From: Xylona heveae TC161
Lineage: Eukaryota > Ascomycota > Xylonomycetes > Xylonales > Xylonaceae
Assembly (NCBI RefSeq): GCF_001619985.1
Contig: NW_017264194.1
Coordinates: 1,793,511-1,857,510, forward strand
Direction: 5' to 3'
Length of the DNA stretch: 64,000 nucleotides
A program made the position numbers and the translations under genes. This document shows positions 22,150 through 33,717 of the stretch, one piece after another; position 1 is the first letter of the stretch, and each line of letters opens with the position of its first letter. The notes below the pieces were generated by a model, which made no database searches, was not told the DNA's origin, and was given only the letters and a program-made list of their open reading frames with translations.

Positions 22150-24530
22150 CTAGGGGTTGGTCATATTTCCTAGAGGGCGAATATTGCGCGAATCGAGACT
22201 ATCGTAATGAAGAATAAATTCGCGCTAACTTAATGTCAGATAATCCTGATCAATCAAAAAAAAGTCAAGAAATACTTACTCTTGTTCTTTGCCACGTATT
22301 AGGATCGAAGAAGATGTAGAAACCGCGCTCTTCATTGGGGCCAAGCGGAACTGGCTCATAATTCATATCTTTTGTAAGCCATTGCTTTTGTTCTTTATGA
22401 TATCTCCAATTCCGGTTGGTGCTACGGATATTCAGTGATTCAGGTATTTTTAAAAAAGAATTTCGGAAAGCTTAGCAACTTACAGCTCGCCAGCAGCTAC
22501 TTCTTGCATGATATCCTTTGGCATGCTATAGAAAATGTAGAATAATGTCTCATCGGAGAAGCTCGTCACCTTTGATTGTAGTGGGTGGACGTTTTGGACA
22601 GAATAGCACGCCGGAACGGTGAACTCAGGCTCAATTGGTCTTGAACCGGCCTCTGCAAATGGCGAAGCGAAGGTGTGGTATAAGGGGTTGTTGCTAAAGA
22701 CGATCAGTACCCAGAAGGGATGCGGTAGCTTGGCTTCAAAACATACTCTGGCTGATTCAAATCAAGCCCCAACGCTGTCAGGTCTTGCCCAACAGTCAGA
22801 GAAGCAAGGTCTTCACTCTCATGCCGGATCATCCCTAGCAGCCCCGGAAGGCCGTATCTATCGAGTTCACTCATCTGCACCAGCTGCATTCGTTGCGGTG
22901 TTGGAGCCGATCCTGGCGAATCAACAAGATCTCTTCCAAAGCTCTGTGGCTGCTGCTGAATCGACTGAGCCTGCCGTGTCTGCTGATCGAGCAAGGCATT
23001 CTGTTTTTGAGCCACTTGTGATTGTATCGATGACTGGGGATTGGAGAAGAGCGAAGCGCTGTTGCCATTCTGCATATGCCTGAGGTTGTTCTGTGCGGAA
23101 ATTCAGTATCATTCAAAATGGAGCCGTCGTCCACTATTACATACCGTCTTATCCTGCTCGAATGACGCATTTTGTCCCTGGCGAAGATCAATCGGCGATC
23201 GGGCAGCTATAGACATGATTAGCATATTTACATTTAAACAAAATAAGGCAAGGGAAAGGTCCTATGTATCCCGATAAGAAGGCGCATTATATTTCATGTC
23301 TCATTTTCATGAGATCAGGTTAACTCATAACCATAGCTCACCTTGTGGATTCGAGGGAAAGCCTGGGGCACTAGCTGGACCACCAAATGCCGCATTCTGC
23401 ATCAAGCCAGCTCGCCTATCTTGGCCAATTTCAGTGGTTCCATTCCGCCCAAGTGGTGGAAATTCATCAATGCTTCCTGTTTGCGGCTGACTTGAACCCG
23501 ACAGTTGACCTATTCCGCCTTGGCCACCAAAACGATAGTCATCTAGACGACCTGAAAGTTGCGAGCCTGTGGAAAGTGCGTCATCCTGCTGCGGCGGCGG
23601 CTGTGGTTGCGTTGGCTGCGATTGCGGTTGCTGTTGCTGCGGCGGTTGCGCTTGTTGTTGAGTTTGCTGCTGACGAGCCTGTGATGAGGAGGCTTGAACA
23701 TTGCTTTGCGGTTGCGGCCGTTGAACGGGAGTGTGTTGAGAAGCTCTTTGTGTCGCGTTTGCCCATACAGCTTGCGCTGAGGGATTCTGGTGTTGAGGCT
23801 GCGATCCGGAAAGAGAAGGGAATTCGCTGAGAGACGATATGTCCAAGGTTAGTCCGTCGCTCTTCCTATTCCTTTTCTGCGTTTTCCTGTTCCGTGGGCT
23901 CGCCATGACGACAGAATCCGCCAAAGTACTTACGAAAGATCCAAAGGAGTTGCAGGTTGCGAGGCTCCAAGTGTTTGGGCAAAAGTTGTCATCGCAGCGC
24001 TAGTCGGTCGCGACTGAGGATTAGGAAGACCAGGCGCTCCTCCCAAGGGAACTCCAAACCCCCAATTTGATCCACTTCCTAAACCAAGCGAATATCTCCC
24101 ATCAGCTAATCTGGAGGGTCGCGGTTTCCAAAAGGATGTCCGTACCTATCTTGCCGTTTGGCAATCTCCCTGTCGCTAGTGGCGCAGTTCTATTGGGAAG
24201 AGGTTGCTGATTCGGAAAGCCGGGTATGCCCCGTAGCGGTTGAGGTCCAGGTCCTAAGGTGCGTATTTCAGTTAGTTTTATATACTTGAAGCCTGTACAA
24301 TTTCATGCCAGTGGTTGAAGAATGTATAGAATTGTAACTTTGAGAGTTGGTCTTGCCAGATCTTTGGAGCACGTCAAAGGAATTGTTTCCATGACAAGGG
24401 TTCCTGAATCGTGCAGCAAGAGCAGCTGTAGCTCTCTCTAAGAAACATAAATCCGCGTTTATGCGTGGGCGGACAGTGCCATGTCTGGAAGAGCGAAATT
24501 GCGAAAGGATCACAAACCTGGACGATTCAT
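22150..24530 (-). CDS. not2: CCR4-NOT complex subunit NOT2 (Cdc36)
   Basis: Nine exons on the minus strand: 24530-24518, 24253-24146, 24078-23934, 23826-23342, 23206-23145, 23090-22747, 22693-22484, 22421-22280 and 22224-22150, giving 527 residues. NOT2 is a structural subunit of the CCR4-NOT deadenylase. Residues about 395-515 form the NOT2/3/5 domain, with FSDETLFYIFYSMPKD, RNWRYHKEQKQWLTKD and FYIFFDPNTWQRTRREF. The middle is Gln/Pro-rich, including a 25-30 residue QQ-rich block. Exon 1 is only 13 nt (MNRPG start) and is separated by a 264-nt intron; an alternative start inside exon 2 cannot be excluded. Confidence 0.92.
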
Positions 24531-25590
24531 GGTGGGCGTTCGGGAAGGTGCAATGGAGAGAAGTTGCAAGCTGAAGGGACCGTGATCAGCTTTGAGGGAA
24601 ATGGAAAGTTCGATGAACGTGCCAAGCTGGAGTGAATTGCTTCCCGTGCGTGAAGCCACAATCGATCTGCATCTACAGTTACTAGTCGAGATTCGGCATC
24701 TCAACTACGGAGCCTCACTTATCTTTCATCGGCATATTCCGCTACGTCGTCGATTAGAGGGTATCCTTTCACATGTGACCGTGATATCTTCTTGCGCAGC
24801 AGCTCGAGGTTTGGAATAGTAAATATTCTGTTTGAACGTCATGAAGTCATTTGATCTATCCGTATAATTGTAATCTCAGGCATCACCATCTATTTGTAGT
24901 TCAATTCATACAGAAATTTGAATATCTTGAGCTGACTTTCTTGATTCCCCTTTCCTGTGAATTAGGTCGCGAAGGGTTTGGATATTTCCAGTAAGAAGTT
25001 GAGCTTCTTGGTCCTTTATTCTTCAGTGTGGATTTAATCTTTTTGTGGTATCATCTTCAATGTATGCTTCACTACTTGTTAGCGTTTGATACCAAAGCAG
25101 GTACCCGTAACTTAGGATCGAAATCGAACTTTGAGGAAAATACCAATTGGAAGGCAGTCAGGGATCTTCCTTCAAACAACCGATAGATGATGAACAAGCA
25201 TATTTCCAGTGGCTCTATGTAAGGCTGTTCGTACTCATTGACTTGCTAGATCTACCCGTAGGACCTTTTCTAATTCATCCTGATTCTCAAATTTTAGCAC
25301 TGAGCAATGCCAGGGTCCCCAATTTTTGAGGCCTTGACACAACAACTCCTAATCAACTAGCATTAAACTATAACAGTATGATTGTAGAAAGCCTGAGATA
25401 ACATTAACAAATTCCGTCGTTGGAAAGAACTATGTGATGGCCGCAGGACCAGTGGCATGAAAGGCGGAAGTGGTACCTTCCGCTATGGACGAATGTGGTA
25501 CCCGTAATCACGTGACCCTAAATTTGTCCTGCATCTTGACTTCTCTGAAATCTCAAGATACAGACAGCGTCGGGCTCAATTCTCCGCACC
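24531..25590. promoter_or_regulatory. Divergent promoter region of NOT2 and MRPL4
   Basis: A 1.06-kb head-to-head spacer. Two palindromic candidate sites are visible: TCACATGTGA at 24769-24778 on the NOT2 side and TCACGTGA at 25508-25515 on the MRPL4 side. A 64-codon minus-strand frame at 24510-24704 is probably NOT2 leader. Confidence 0.45.
25508..25515. promoter_or_regulatory. TCACGTGA palindrome before MRPL4
   Basis: A perfect 8-bp palindrome 75 nt upstream of the MRPL4 start codon. TCACGTGA is the classic fungal Cbf1-type bHLH site, often found before respiratory and mitochondrial-ribosome genes. Site identity is clear; function is inferred. Confidence 0.5.
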
Positions 25591-26566
25591 ATGTCAATTT
25601 CCTCCGTCGGCCGATGGGCGCGGTCTTCGCGATCGTCATACATCCTCGAAACACCCCCAACTTTCCTCGTTCCGTCGCTATGGAAATCTGCACCGGCTGC
25701 CCGGAACTTCTCAACTTCGCCGTCGCGATCTCTACCACGCGACTATAATCGTAACCGCGGTGTTTCTGCAATTCGCGGCACTGGTCCTCGTCAGCCATTA
25801 TCTGTTTCCAAGGAACCTTTGCCGGAGCCAGTTCTTGATTCGAAATTGAGGTCTAAAGTCCAAGTGGATGAGAATCATGGGCTCTGGGGTTTCTTCAACA
25901 AGCAGCGTACAACCTTGAGCACGCCGGAGGACGAATATTCCCATGGTTCGTTATTTTTTCCTTAGGGCCCTTGCAGGTGGCACTCTAAGATTCTATTCCG
26001 GATCACTAACTTTCGTTATCAGGACGTTCTTGGTCGGTCGAAGAGCTGCGCTCGAAGTCATGGGAAGACCTTCATAGCTTGTGGTGGGTCTGTGTTAAGG
26101 AGCGGAATCGAATTGCCACAGAAACCTTTGAGCGAAACAGACTCAAGGCCGGCTATGGAGATTTTGAGGCTTCCGACAGGGACACGACTGTAAGATCCCC
26201 TTCGCCCCATGCTTCTACGGACTAGTTTGATGCCTTTCGCCTTACATTTTGGATGCGAACTAAAGGAAAACACAAAGGTCCGTCGAACACAACGCGCTGT
26301 CAAACATGTACTCACTGAGCGTTGGTACGCTTGGGAAGCTGCTCGGAAATTAGCCAAGACCGATGAAGAGATTGACCTGAACAGCCCAGGTCAGATTTAT
26401 CTCCCTCGGGATTTTGAGGTAATGTCATGCTGTTGTGCATCACAGGCATCAGGTTGCTAATGTTTTATAGGAGGATGTACCTGAGGAGGAGGAACTGCGG
26501 GATGTTGGGTCGAAGGAGCCGACGACTACGAAAGAACGGAGAGATGCAGACAAGGTCACCGTATAG
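25591..26566 (+). CDS. mrpl4: Mitochondrial ribosomal protein uL29m (MRPL4/MRP-L47)
   Basis: Four exons (25591-25945, 26023-26189, 26278-26418, 26471-26566) encode 252 residues. The first about 45 residues are Arg/Ser-rich without acids ([32 protein letters not shown]), a mitochondrial presequence. The MRP-L47 domain follows: [46 protein letters not shown] and the helix [19 protein letters not shown]. It belongs to the mitochondrial large subunit, near the tunnel exit as bacterial L29. The acidic tail ([14 protein letters not shown]) is usual in fungi. Confidence 0.93.
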
Positions 26567-27166
26567 GCGCCAGTTGATTTGGTTCTGTTTCCCTCTTTTC
26601 TCGAAATCGATGTGCATGGTCTCGACAGAGGGCACCTGAAGCCACTTAATCTGCATTTGTTTCTGTCGGGATACTTGCAATCGTTGTGTTTATAGATTAA
26701 CCTGTACTTTGTAGATTATTTGCTCAGGGTCTCGCAATATAGGGCTGTGAAGTTTCTGGGCAGAAAATATTCCTGCCCTGAGTTGCAATCAAAATCAATT
26801 TCTCAAACTTGCTTTATTGGATTTTTTAATTGAGGAAAAGTCATAATGATTTCATTTTAAAAAAGGGTCTCTGGAATTTTTCTTGACGGAGGGAAAGCTC
26901 TAAACAAAATGCCTCTTTTCGATGCGATCTCCGGAGCTTTACGGGTTTATCATGCCAATTTTGGAGGTTCAGCTGACTCTCGATCAATTATTCCAAAGAG
27001 TGGAACCTGTCCTTCAGCCTGAACTTCTATGTGGAGTAAAATTAGAGCAATCACACTCACCAGAATTTCCAGAGCCAATTGAGTCTTTATGAGGACTATC
27101 TAAGCCTGCTCTCGAAAATTTGCACGATTCATATTGATCTTAAGAGTCTGCGATATCAACTTAGCA
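26567..27166. other. Intergenic region before second tRNA-Ile
   Basis: A 600-nt AT-rich stretch with no supported gene; presumably the MRPL4 3' UTR and upstream sequence of the tRNA gene. Confidence 0.4.
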
Positions 27167-27277
27167 GGTCGGTTAGCTCAGTTGGTTAGAGCGTGGTGCT
27201 AATACCTAGTTAATGGTCTCTTACTCAGTAAGGGAAAGTTAACGCCAAGGTCGCGGGTTCGACCCCCGTACTGACCA
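27167..27277 (+). tRNA. tRNA-Ile (anticodon AAU) with 37-nt intron
   Basis: The mature sequence is identical to the copy at 21396-21502. The intron at 27205-27241 is 4 nt longer: its 5' half differs but its last 21 nt (from TTACTCAG) are the same. The T-rich signal after 27284 (ATTTATTTTTT) is a Pol III terminator candidate. Confidence 0.96.
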
Positions 27278-28570
27278 TCGCATTTATTTTTTGATATCAA
27301 TATCCCCTGAGGGGGATCAAAAGTGGTTGGTTTTTTTTTTGACCCTGAGGTTCCAGTAATATGGATGGGCGTGAGAGTTCCGATGACCTGAGCGGACCAT
27401 GAAAGTGCCAACATCAGTCCAAAGACACAACATTTCTAATTAAAAGCACATTTCCACTCTGCCAGTGACAAATTACTGCTTGAGGGCATTGCTTGAGTGG
27501 AAATCAGTTGTGCGTTTTAATTTTCGAGGAAAAATATTTGGCATTTTACCTACTGTCTGTCATGTCACAGGAGTAACTGAAGGTGCCCAAGCCATGATTA
27601 CGAAAAGTTGTGCTCTACATGGGCCAGGCAATGAACGAGTAATTTATTTGGCACAGCGACTCCTTTTGATGGAGCAGCATCCATGCAAGCCTGTTGGCAG
27701 CCACCCAGCGGCGTTGTGCAAGCAGCCTAGTCTATTTTGAATGATGGGTTAGGATTGCACTTGAAGAGAGGACATAGAGCTCCTTAGTTATCTGTGGTTG
27801 AGCAAAGAAGACCGCCCAGTCTACGTCATCAAACATGAATACTTAAGCGTCGCACATGATTCGAAGCTACGACGGAACAAAACAAGCCTGGGAGGGTAAG
27901 GAAGTCTGTCGCGTGGGTGCGAAAGAGAGGTTACAGTTCTTCCATGAGCGAAAGGTGACTGTGACGCAGACCCTGAATTGTTTCGTGTACCAGATTCGAT
28001 TGATGCTCGAGAGAGATTTTGCTGTCATTCTACTCGTTCGACGTGGGCCCCAGGTGGCCCCCTCGCATCCCTTGGGCCCGGATGGGAACGAGGCAGCAAT
28101 CCACCCCACCCAATAATTCCGTCCCGTATGACGCTGTCCCTTCAGCCTCCCCAAGCCTGCTTCGCTGCCCATGATGACCACCAATGACTTGTGAATGCTT
28201 ATGACTTGCCTTTGACCCCTTATTTTCTAATCCACTTGCCCACCTCGTCCATCCTACCATCTTTTACATTTCGGACAGTCACTTCTTTCTCTGGCGATTT
28301 TATAGCAATTTAATCTTTGTCTCTCTACCGAGGACGAGCTGTCACCGCTGTTGTCATATATATACCATCACCCCCCACCAAGGCCCCCCTCACCCACTAA
28401 TTGAGTCTGGCTCGGGTATTATTATTCACCACGCGATACACTAGAAGGGACCTGCCAACTCTTAGGCCACCCGCTGTCATCCGTGGTTACTCTTCACCTT
28501 CAGCTTTGGTTTCCCGCTCGCTCGCTCCCTACGAGACAATACGATAACATTGTGCGCGGGCACGCACAAC
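27278..28570. promoter_or_regulatory. Intergenic region and probable long leader of the DUF8035 gene
   Basis: A 1.3-kb stretch. The last 350 nt are C/T-rich with CACCCCCCACC-type blocks, like the promoters and long leaders of fungal regulatory genes. A 91-codon frame at 27465-27740 and an 86-codon frame at 27856-28116 show no family signature. Confidence 0.4.
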
Positions 28571-30130
28571 ATGGCCTACCGGAAGTCGACAGGTAACCTC
28601 GCCTTTGCCGAGGAAGACAGACCTGTTTATCAACGATGGGATCCGGAACGTTTCATGCGCGAGCGCGATCTTTTCGAGAGAAGCCGTAACCCACCCCGGG
28701 AATTAGTCTTGGGCAGGCGTCGTGGAGACTCGATCGATGACCGGTCTGGTGGCAGAGGAACCCGTTTCGAGGAGCATGACCGTATTGTTGAAGAAGATCG
28801 TCCGGGTCGTGGTCGTCGCAAGTCAATCTACTATGAGGATGACCGTATCAGCTTTGAAAGCCCCCCGCCTCCCCCTTCTCGTGGTGCTCTGGCCCCTTAT
28901 CGCGGAGCCCGTCATGAGCCAATAGCCGAAAAATATGGCCGCCCCATGCGACGAGGACCTGCACCGCCGTCGCGACCACAATTCGTTCGGCGGCAGTCTT
29001 CGCTCGATACCTTTGACCGTCGACCGATGCCGCGGTATGGTGACCGTGAGCGTGAGCGAGAGGAGTATCTTCCCCCTCTGGATACACCAATTCCACTTCC
29101 CAGACGCCGGCGGTCGCCCCCGATTGCATACGAAGAGAGGGACTATGAGGAGATTAGGGTACCGGATCCAGAATATTATGCCGAGGAGGATTTTCGAGAG
29201 TTCCGCGAGCGGGACAAGAGCCGTCACAGGAGTCGAAGCCGCTTTGCCGTCAAGGAGGGCAGAGCGACTGAAGAGGAACCAGAACGGGAGTTTCCCCGCC
29301 GCGGCAAGACCAGAATGCCAAAGCGGCTGGTTAGCAAGCGGGCCATTCTCGAGTTGGGATATCCTTTTGAGGAAGAGGTTCGAGTCCTGCTGTATTTAGG
29401 TCACAATGTATGAAGCTAATTTTCTGCAGGAGGAAACCATTGTCATCTTGAAAGCCCTCGGTAAAGAACACATCGACGAGGTCATCAAAGTCAGCGAGGA
29501 AATGCGCGATAGTAAGAGAAACCCTTTGAAAATTATTTAGCACAAGAACCTAACCTCTTGAAACAAGCTCGCACGACATACAAGATTGAGGATCATAAGG
29601 ACATAGATCATCATCGTATGCTTGAAGCCCCCCAACCCGAACTCGTCGAGACAAAAGTTGTCACGGAGACTGTCGCCGCTCCCCCACCACCGCCACCTGC
29701 TCCGCAACCTCAACCACAGCCTGTGCAGATCATTCAGCCTCCTCCGCCTCCGCCTCAAATTGTACATGCTCAACCACCACCGGAATGGGACGAAGGCAGC
29801 GATCACCATCGCCACCATTCCCGCCACCGCTCCCGCCACCACTCGCGCTCACATTCTCGAGCTCGTTCAGTAGACGAGAGAGAAATTGTGCGAATCAGGG
29901 AATCATCTGATGCCATCGCCGGTCCCATGGGGGCTTTGGTACTTGCTGATCGTCACAAGGGTGAGCGCAGCATCGATGCGGAAATCAGAGCGCTTGAAGC
30001 TGAGAAGAAAGCCCTCAAATTGGAGAGGGAGGCACAAAGGCTGCGAGATGGAGAGGTTGAAATTGTGCGAGAAAGTCGTCCAGTTCGCATTGAGAAAGAT
30101 CGTAAGGGTAGGTTGAGCCTGGTTCGTTGA
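28571..30130 (+). CDS. DUF8035-type fungal protein, charged/RS-rich
   Basis: Three exons, 28571-29377, 29430-29511 and 29568-30130, encode 483 residues. The N-terminal two thirds are dominated by Arg, Glu and Asp with Pro runs, and include RHRSRSR and a DREREREEY block. A compact segment around KTRMPKRLVSKRAILELGYPFEEEEETIVILKALGKEHIDEVIKVSEEM is the only part likely to fold; it fits the fungal domain catalogued as DUF8035, assigned from memory. A poly-Pro/Gln stretch, a His/Ser/Arg stretch (HHRHHSRHRSRHHSRSHSR) and a coiled-coil segment (EIRALEAEKKALKLEREAQRLR) follow. No biochemical role is known. The ATG at 28571 starts MAYRKSTGN. A splice site near 30108 could alter the last residues. Confidence 0.75.
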
Positions 30131-30907
30131 GTTATTAAGCAAGAGCTAGCCCTGATAATCTTGGGGTAGCACCGAGTTCTGGCCTCGTCAGGGCCATGTT
30201 GACGACTCTTACTTGAGCTGCAATTGTCATTTCATCCCATTGAACTCTGCATATCAAGGGCCAAGGCCAATCCGGCAAAGGCTTCTGTTTGTGCCAAGCC
30301 TCCCCGGCGTGGGGTTGCAACCTTGGGCCGTGGTTCTTGATGAAGAATTAATAAACGATCACTTTTATCAAGGATGGGACAAAGGGAGAGGCGCTTTTCG
30401 CTATTTCGAAATCTTTTTATTTCCAATAATTTTGCGAATTATGTCATGATTCATTTTGCAAGTTTCATGAATCAATATTGAAATGTTGTTTGACACGGAG
30501 GATTCTAATTCGACCGTTGCATACGGTCCAATGATACCAGCCCGACCAAGCATAATTTCCCGGACAAACTTGGTTCACATTTAGTTCAGATAGCGAATGA
30601 CGACGTCATGAAATTGAAAATAATCAATCATAAATTTGAGAACATTAGATATTCTGACGTCTTTCCTGGGGTGATTCTTGTTAGGCGTACGACCAAGTGG
30701 TATGGCTGAGTCTTCGACCGCCAACTCTGACAGTTTCATGTGAAGACGACGAAACGCACGGACCACTACAGATTCGAGCTCCCCTGGGGAAGGAACGGAC
30801 CGCGCCCATTTTATCTGCAACGCGTACATGTTCGAGGGCGAGCCACTTGAGATTATTCTAAAAAGCTCCCAAGGGGGTCAGAGGTCAAAAGCATAAAGCT
30901 CAAGATC
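30131..30907. other. Intergenic region with an orphan minus-strand frame
   Basis: A 777-nt stretch between the DUF8035 gene and ARV1. The final 78 nt must hold the ARV1 core promoter. The only protein-like content is the 82-codon minus-strand frame listed separately. Confidence 0.4.
30581..30829 (-). CDS. Possible small hypothetical protein
   Basis: An uninterrupted 82-codon frame from ATG, 78 nt head-to-head with ARV1. Composition is protein-like (IKWARSVPSPGELESVVVRAFRRLHMKLSEL; VRISNVLKFMIDYFQFHDVVIRYLN), with one amphipathic helix and a hydrophobic C-terminus. No family is recognised. Upstream exons may exist. It may equally be chance; no splice or promoter evidence supports it. Confidence 0.3.
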   Translation of the reverse strand: MYALQIKWARSVPSPGELESVVVRAFRRLHMKLSELAVEDSAIPLGRTPNKNHPRKDVRISNVLKFMIDYFQFHDVVIRYLN

Positions 30908-32009
30908 ATGCCAATCTGTATTGAGTGTCGATATCCGGTCAACCAGTTATACAGCACCTACAGCAAGGCCGACGACCGCAGCCTTGGAAAGGGTGTCCGA
31001 TTGACGCAATGTCCGCGGTGCAAGCGGTTTGCAGACAAGTACGTCGAGCATGACTTTGTTGTGCTCTTTATAGATCTAGTCTTGATTAAGCCACAGGTGA
31101 GTCTATCCCATGGACTTTTGCGCGCTTTCCATAGCTGTCGCTGATTCCTAATGCTTGAATGATTTCTAGGTCTACAGACATCTTCTCTTCAATAGATTAG
31201 GACGAGAAGATGATCGACTAGATGTATGTCTTCTCTCCCTTTCACTTATGACCCCTGATTCGTTGGGCTGCCCAAAGTCTACGCCTGCAAAATCCGGCAA
31301 TCCCAGAAAATGCGGGGGAAAAATTGGCTAACAGAAATTCGGTTTCCCAACTTCGCAGCCATCCATTATCCGTCTCGGCATTCTTCTTCTCCTCTTCGAC
31401 GTCTACTTGACCTGGGCACGAATCGAGAAACAATCACCCATTGTGCCGCCCGCTGGCGCAGCTCCAACTCCCTCATCCTACGAGACCCCCGAGGCAGCGG
31501 CGGCGGCAGCTGCTGCTGCTGCGACGACTGTGCCGTTTCTCGCCGAACAATCAATTGTGCTACAATACCTGTTCTTCTTGTTCCTCTGCCTGACTGAATT
31601 CCTCACGTTCCATTTCACCATCCGCCTGCTCAGCACATATGTGCTGCGCTATCTACGTCCGAACTCCGTGAGCACCGCGCTCCTCGTGTCGTCTTGCACA
31701 AAGCTGTTCCCGATCTTGATGGTAATTTGGGAATACGATATCCCGGCTGCAGCAAAAAGTGTCGGGTGGGCGGTCGTTGTCAATAATATCGAGGCCTTGA
31801 AAATACTGCTCGACTGCGGGTACCTGATTGCGGCGGGCCTCACGGCCGCGGGAGCTGCGAGCAGGCTGCTTGTGGGCTGGACGATATTGAGGGCGGCTGG
31901 ACTCGATGGCGTGGGAATGGGCTCCTTTATGGGCTGGCGAAGCTTTGCCGCCCTGTGGTCAAATATAAAGAACTGGGAAGACTTGGCTACGAGGATCGGG
32001 CTGGGATGA
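30908..32009 (+). CDS. arv1: Sterol-homeostasis protein ARV1
   Basis: Three exons (30908-31096, 31170-31223, 31359-32009) encode 297 residues. The N-terminal Arv1 homology domain is unmistakable: a zinc-ribbon C4-x2-C7 ... C35-x2-C38 (ICIECRYPVNQLY, LTQCPRCKRFADKYVEHD), followed by FIDLVLIKPQVYRHLLFN and several membrane segments. ARV1 is an ER protein needed for sterol distribution and GPI-anchor precursor handling. A run of 10 alanines in an AAAAAAAAAATT stretch (about 31494-31530) sits in the loop after the first membrane helices and is encoded by mixed GCN codons. Intron 2 is long (135 nt). Confidence 0.92.
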
Positions 32010-33028
32010 ACTAAATGTTTGATGTCTGATGTGTTTTTTTGGGGGGAAACTGGAGATCACCCCTTTTTCAGAAGGCATTAGCAGTCTGGGATGGCTTCAG
32101 TTGTGCCTGCCACTTAGCGGGTATGCCTCAAAGTGCCATCCTTCTGGCACAAGGCCGCGGAAAAAACCTGATTCTAGATTCGCCTGTCCCGTCGAACAGG
32201 TTAATCACCCGATACAGCAGTTGCGGTCGGAAATTTCAAGCCGCCTACCTGTTTACATACTTGCATGACGCATGTACTAGCAGAGCAAATCTCAGGGCGC
32301 ATCCTGCCGACTTTAATTTTAAGGCGCGCTGAATGCGGAAAACCGAGTCCTAGCATCAGCCGGCTCACCAAGAGGATTTCTCCTCAGCTGCCCTTGGATA
32401 TTGCGACCGCCTTGCTGAATTCACGAAGGCTGTTAGAATCGCAGCTTCACTGCGGGAAGATGCAAGAGAAATCTCTCATATTGACAAACGCTCAATATAC
32501 TGTACAAGTAAGCATATACAGAACATAGGAAGAAGAATGTAGAACGAATATAACTAAAGATGGCGGTATGAGTAAGCCGCAAGCATGAAGGATATTTCAA
32601 AAAGAGCCATTAATCTTGGGCCCAACAACGCCGTAGAATCTTGCAAGTCTGGTTGGAATCTGAAGTAGCAAAAATAAAGAAATTAAGGCAGTCGCAGTTC
32701 TGACTTCTGAACGACCTGCTATTCTTGTTGAACAATGCAGAAAAGTCGACATGTCCGGGGAACTTCGACCGTAGAGCCGCTTCGAAACAAACTATACAGC
32801 CTCGACCGCTCGGTACAAACCAATGATGTGATATTAGCCGCAAAGATGGCTTGAAATCAAGTTCTACTGGCCGGCTGTGCTTTAAGTGATGGATAAGGAG
32901 CACATAATGCGACCAGAAAACCAATCCGTATCATCACTCATATCCCGATCCCAGTGTTTCTGACTGTCTTGAACCGACATTCCGTCAACACACGGCCGAT
33001 AGAGTCGCAGGAAAGAGGTACGCCGAGT
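32010..33028. other. Convergent intergenic region
   Basis: About 1 kb between the 3' ends of ARV1 and VMA9. Frames of 80-105 codons occur on both strands (for example 32610-32924 minus) but have no recognisable motif and irregular composition. Confidence 0.4.
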
Positions 33029-33717
33029 TCAATGGGCATATTCTGGTCGCAAATCGGCTCGTTTTGGGTTGATAAGGGGATGCCACTGCGCGAAAAAGGT
33101 GATTGCTGTCCGAAGGTGAATCATACCATTAGCTTCTAGAGTAATTGACGATTGAGAGCCCGATGTTTCGCCACATATAACTTACCCCACATCAAGTAAC
33201 AGCTTGCGAAAGAGAGGATGAGTGTGCTTCGCCAGACCCTGTAATGCAAGTCTTGTTAGTTTGATACCCCAAAGAACTTGTTATATTATTGAATGCAGAC
33301 GAGGTGAGATGCGCAGTGTCTGAGGAATCATAATTGCACATGCAGATAGTTGCGGATATGCTCTAGGGTTTCAATGTATAGGCGCAGGCTTTATAAGTGC
33401 AACTGCGCGGTTCAGCAGATCCCAGGGCAAGCTAGGATCCGACGAGCAAGAGGGAGGGGCAGCTATGACGAGATTGATAAAGGAGAGAAAGTGTAGAATC
33501 GCGAAATCAGCGGAGCAAAGGGAGGACGACGTACGTTTGGTTTTCTCCCTTGGGAGAAGCAAACCATGCGACGGCACAGATGACGACGGTCACGATGAGT
33601 CCGACGAGGATACTCCAACTGTTGTAGAAAGTGCGCGGTCAGTATCGTGGATAGTTTGAACTTTGGCTGCATAAGAATTGCTGTGGCATAGAGGCAGAGA
33701 GCTTACCCGTTTGCCAT
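33029..33717 (-). CDS. vma9: V-type ATPase subunit e (Vma9)
   Basis: Four minus-strand exons, 33717-33707, 33618-33535, 33238-33186 and 33105-33029, give 74 residues, the size of subunit e (about 73). The protein is two membrane helices: WSILVGLIVTVVICAVAWFASPKGENQT and LILSFASCYLMWAITFFAQWHPLI, ending NPKRADLRPEYAH. The motifs PKGENQT, SCYLMWAI and PKRxDLRPE are diagnostic. It is a small component of the Vo sector of the vacuolar proton pump. The first exon has only 11 nt (MANG) and the second intron is 296 nt. All junctions keep phase. Confidence 0.93.
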
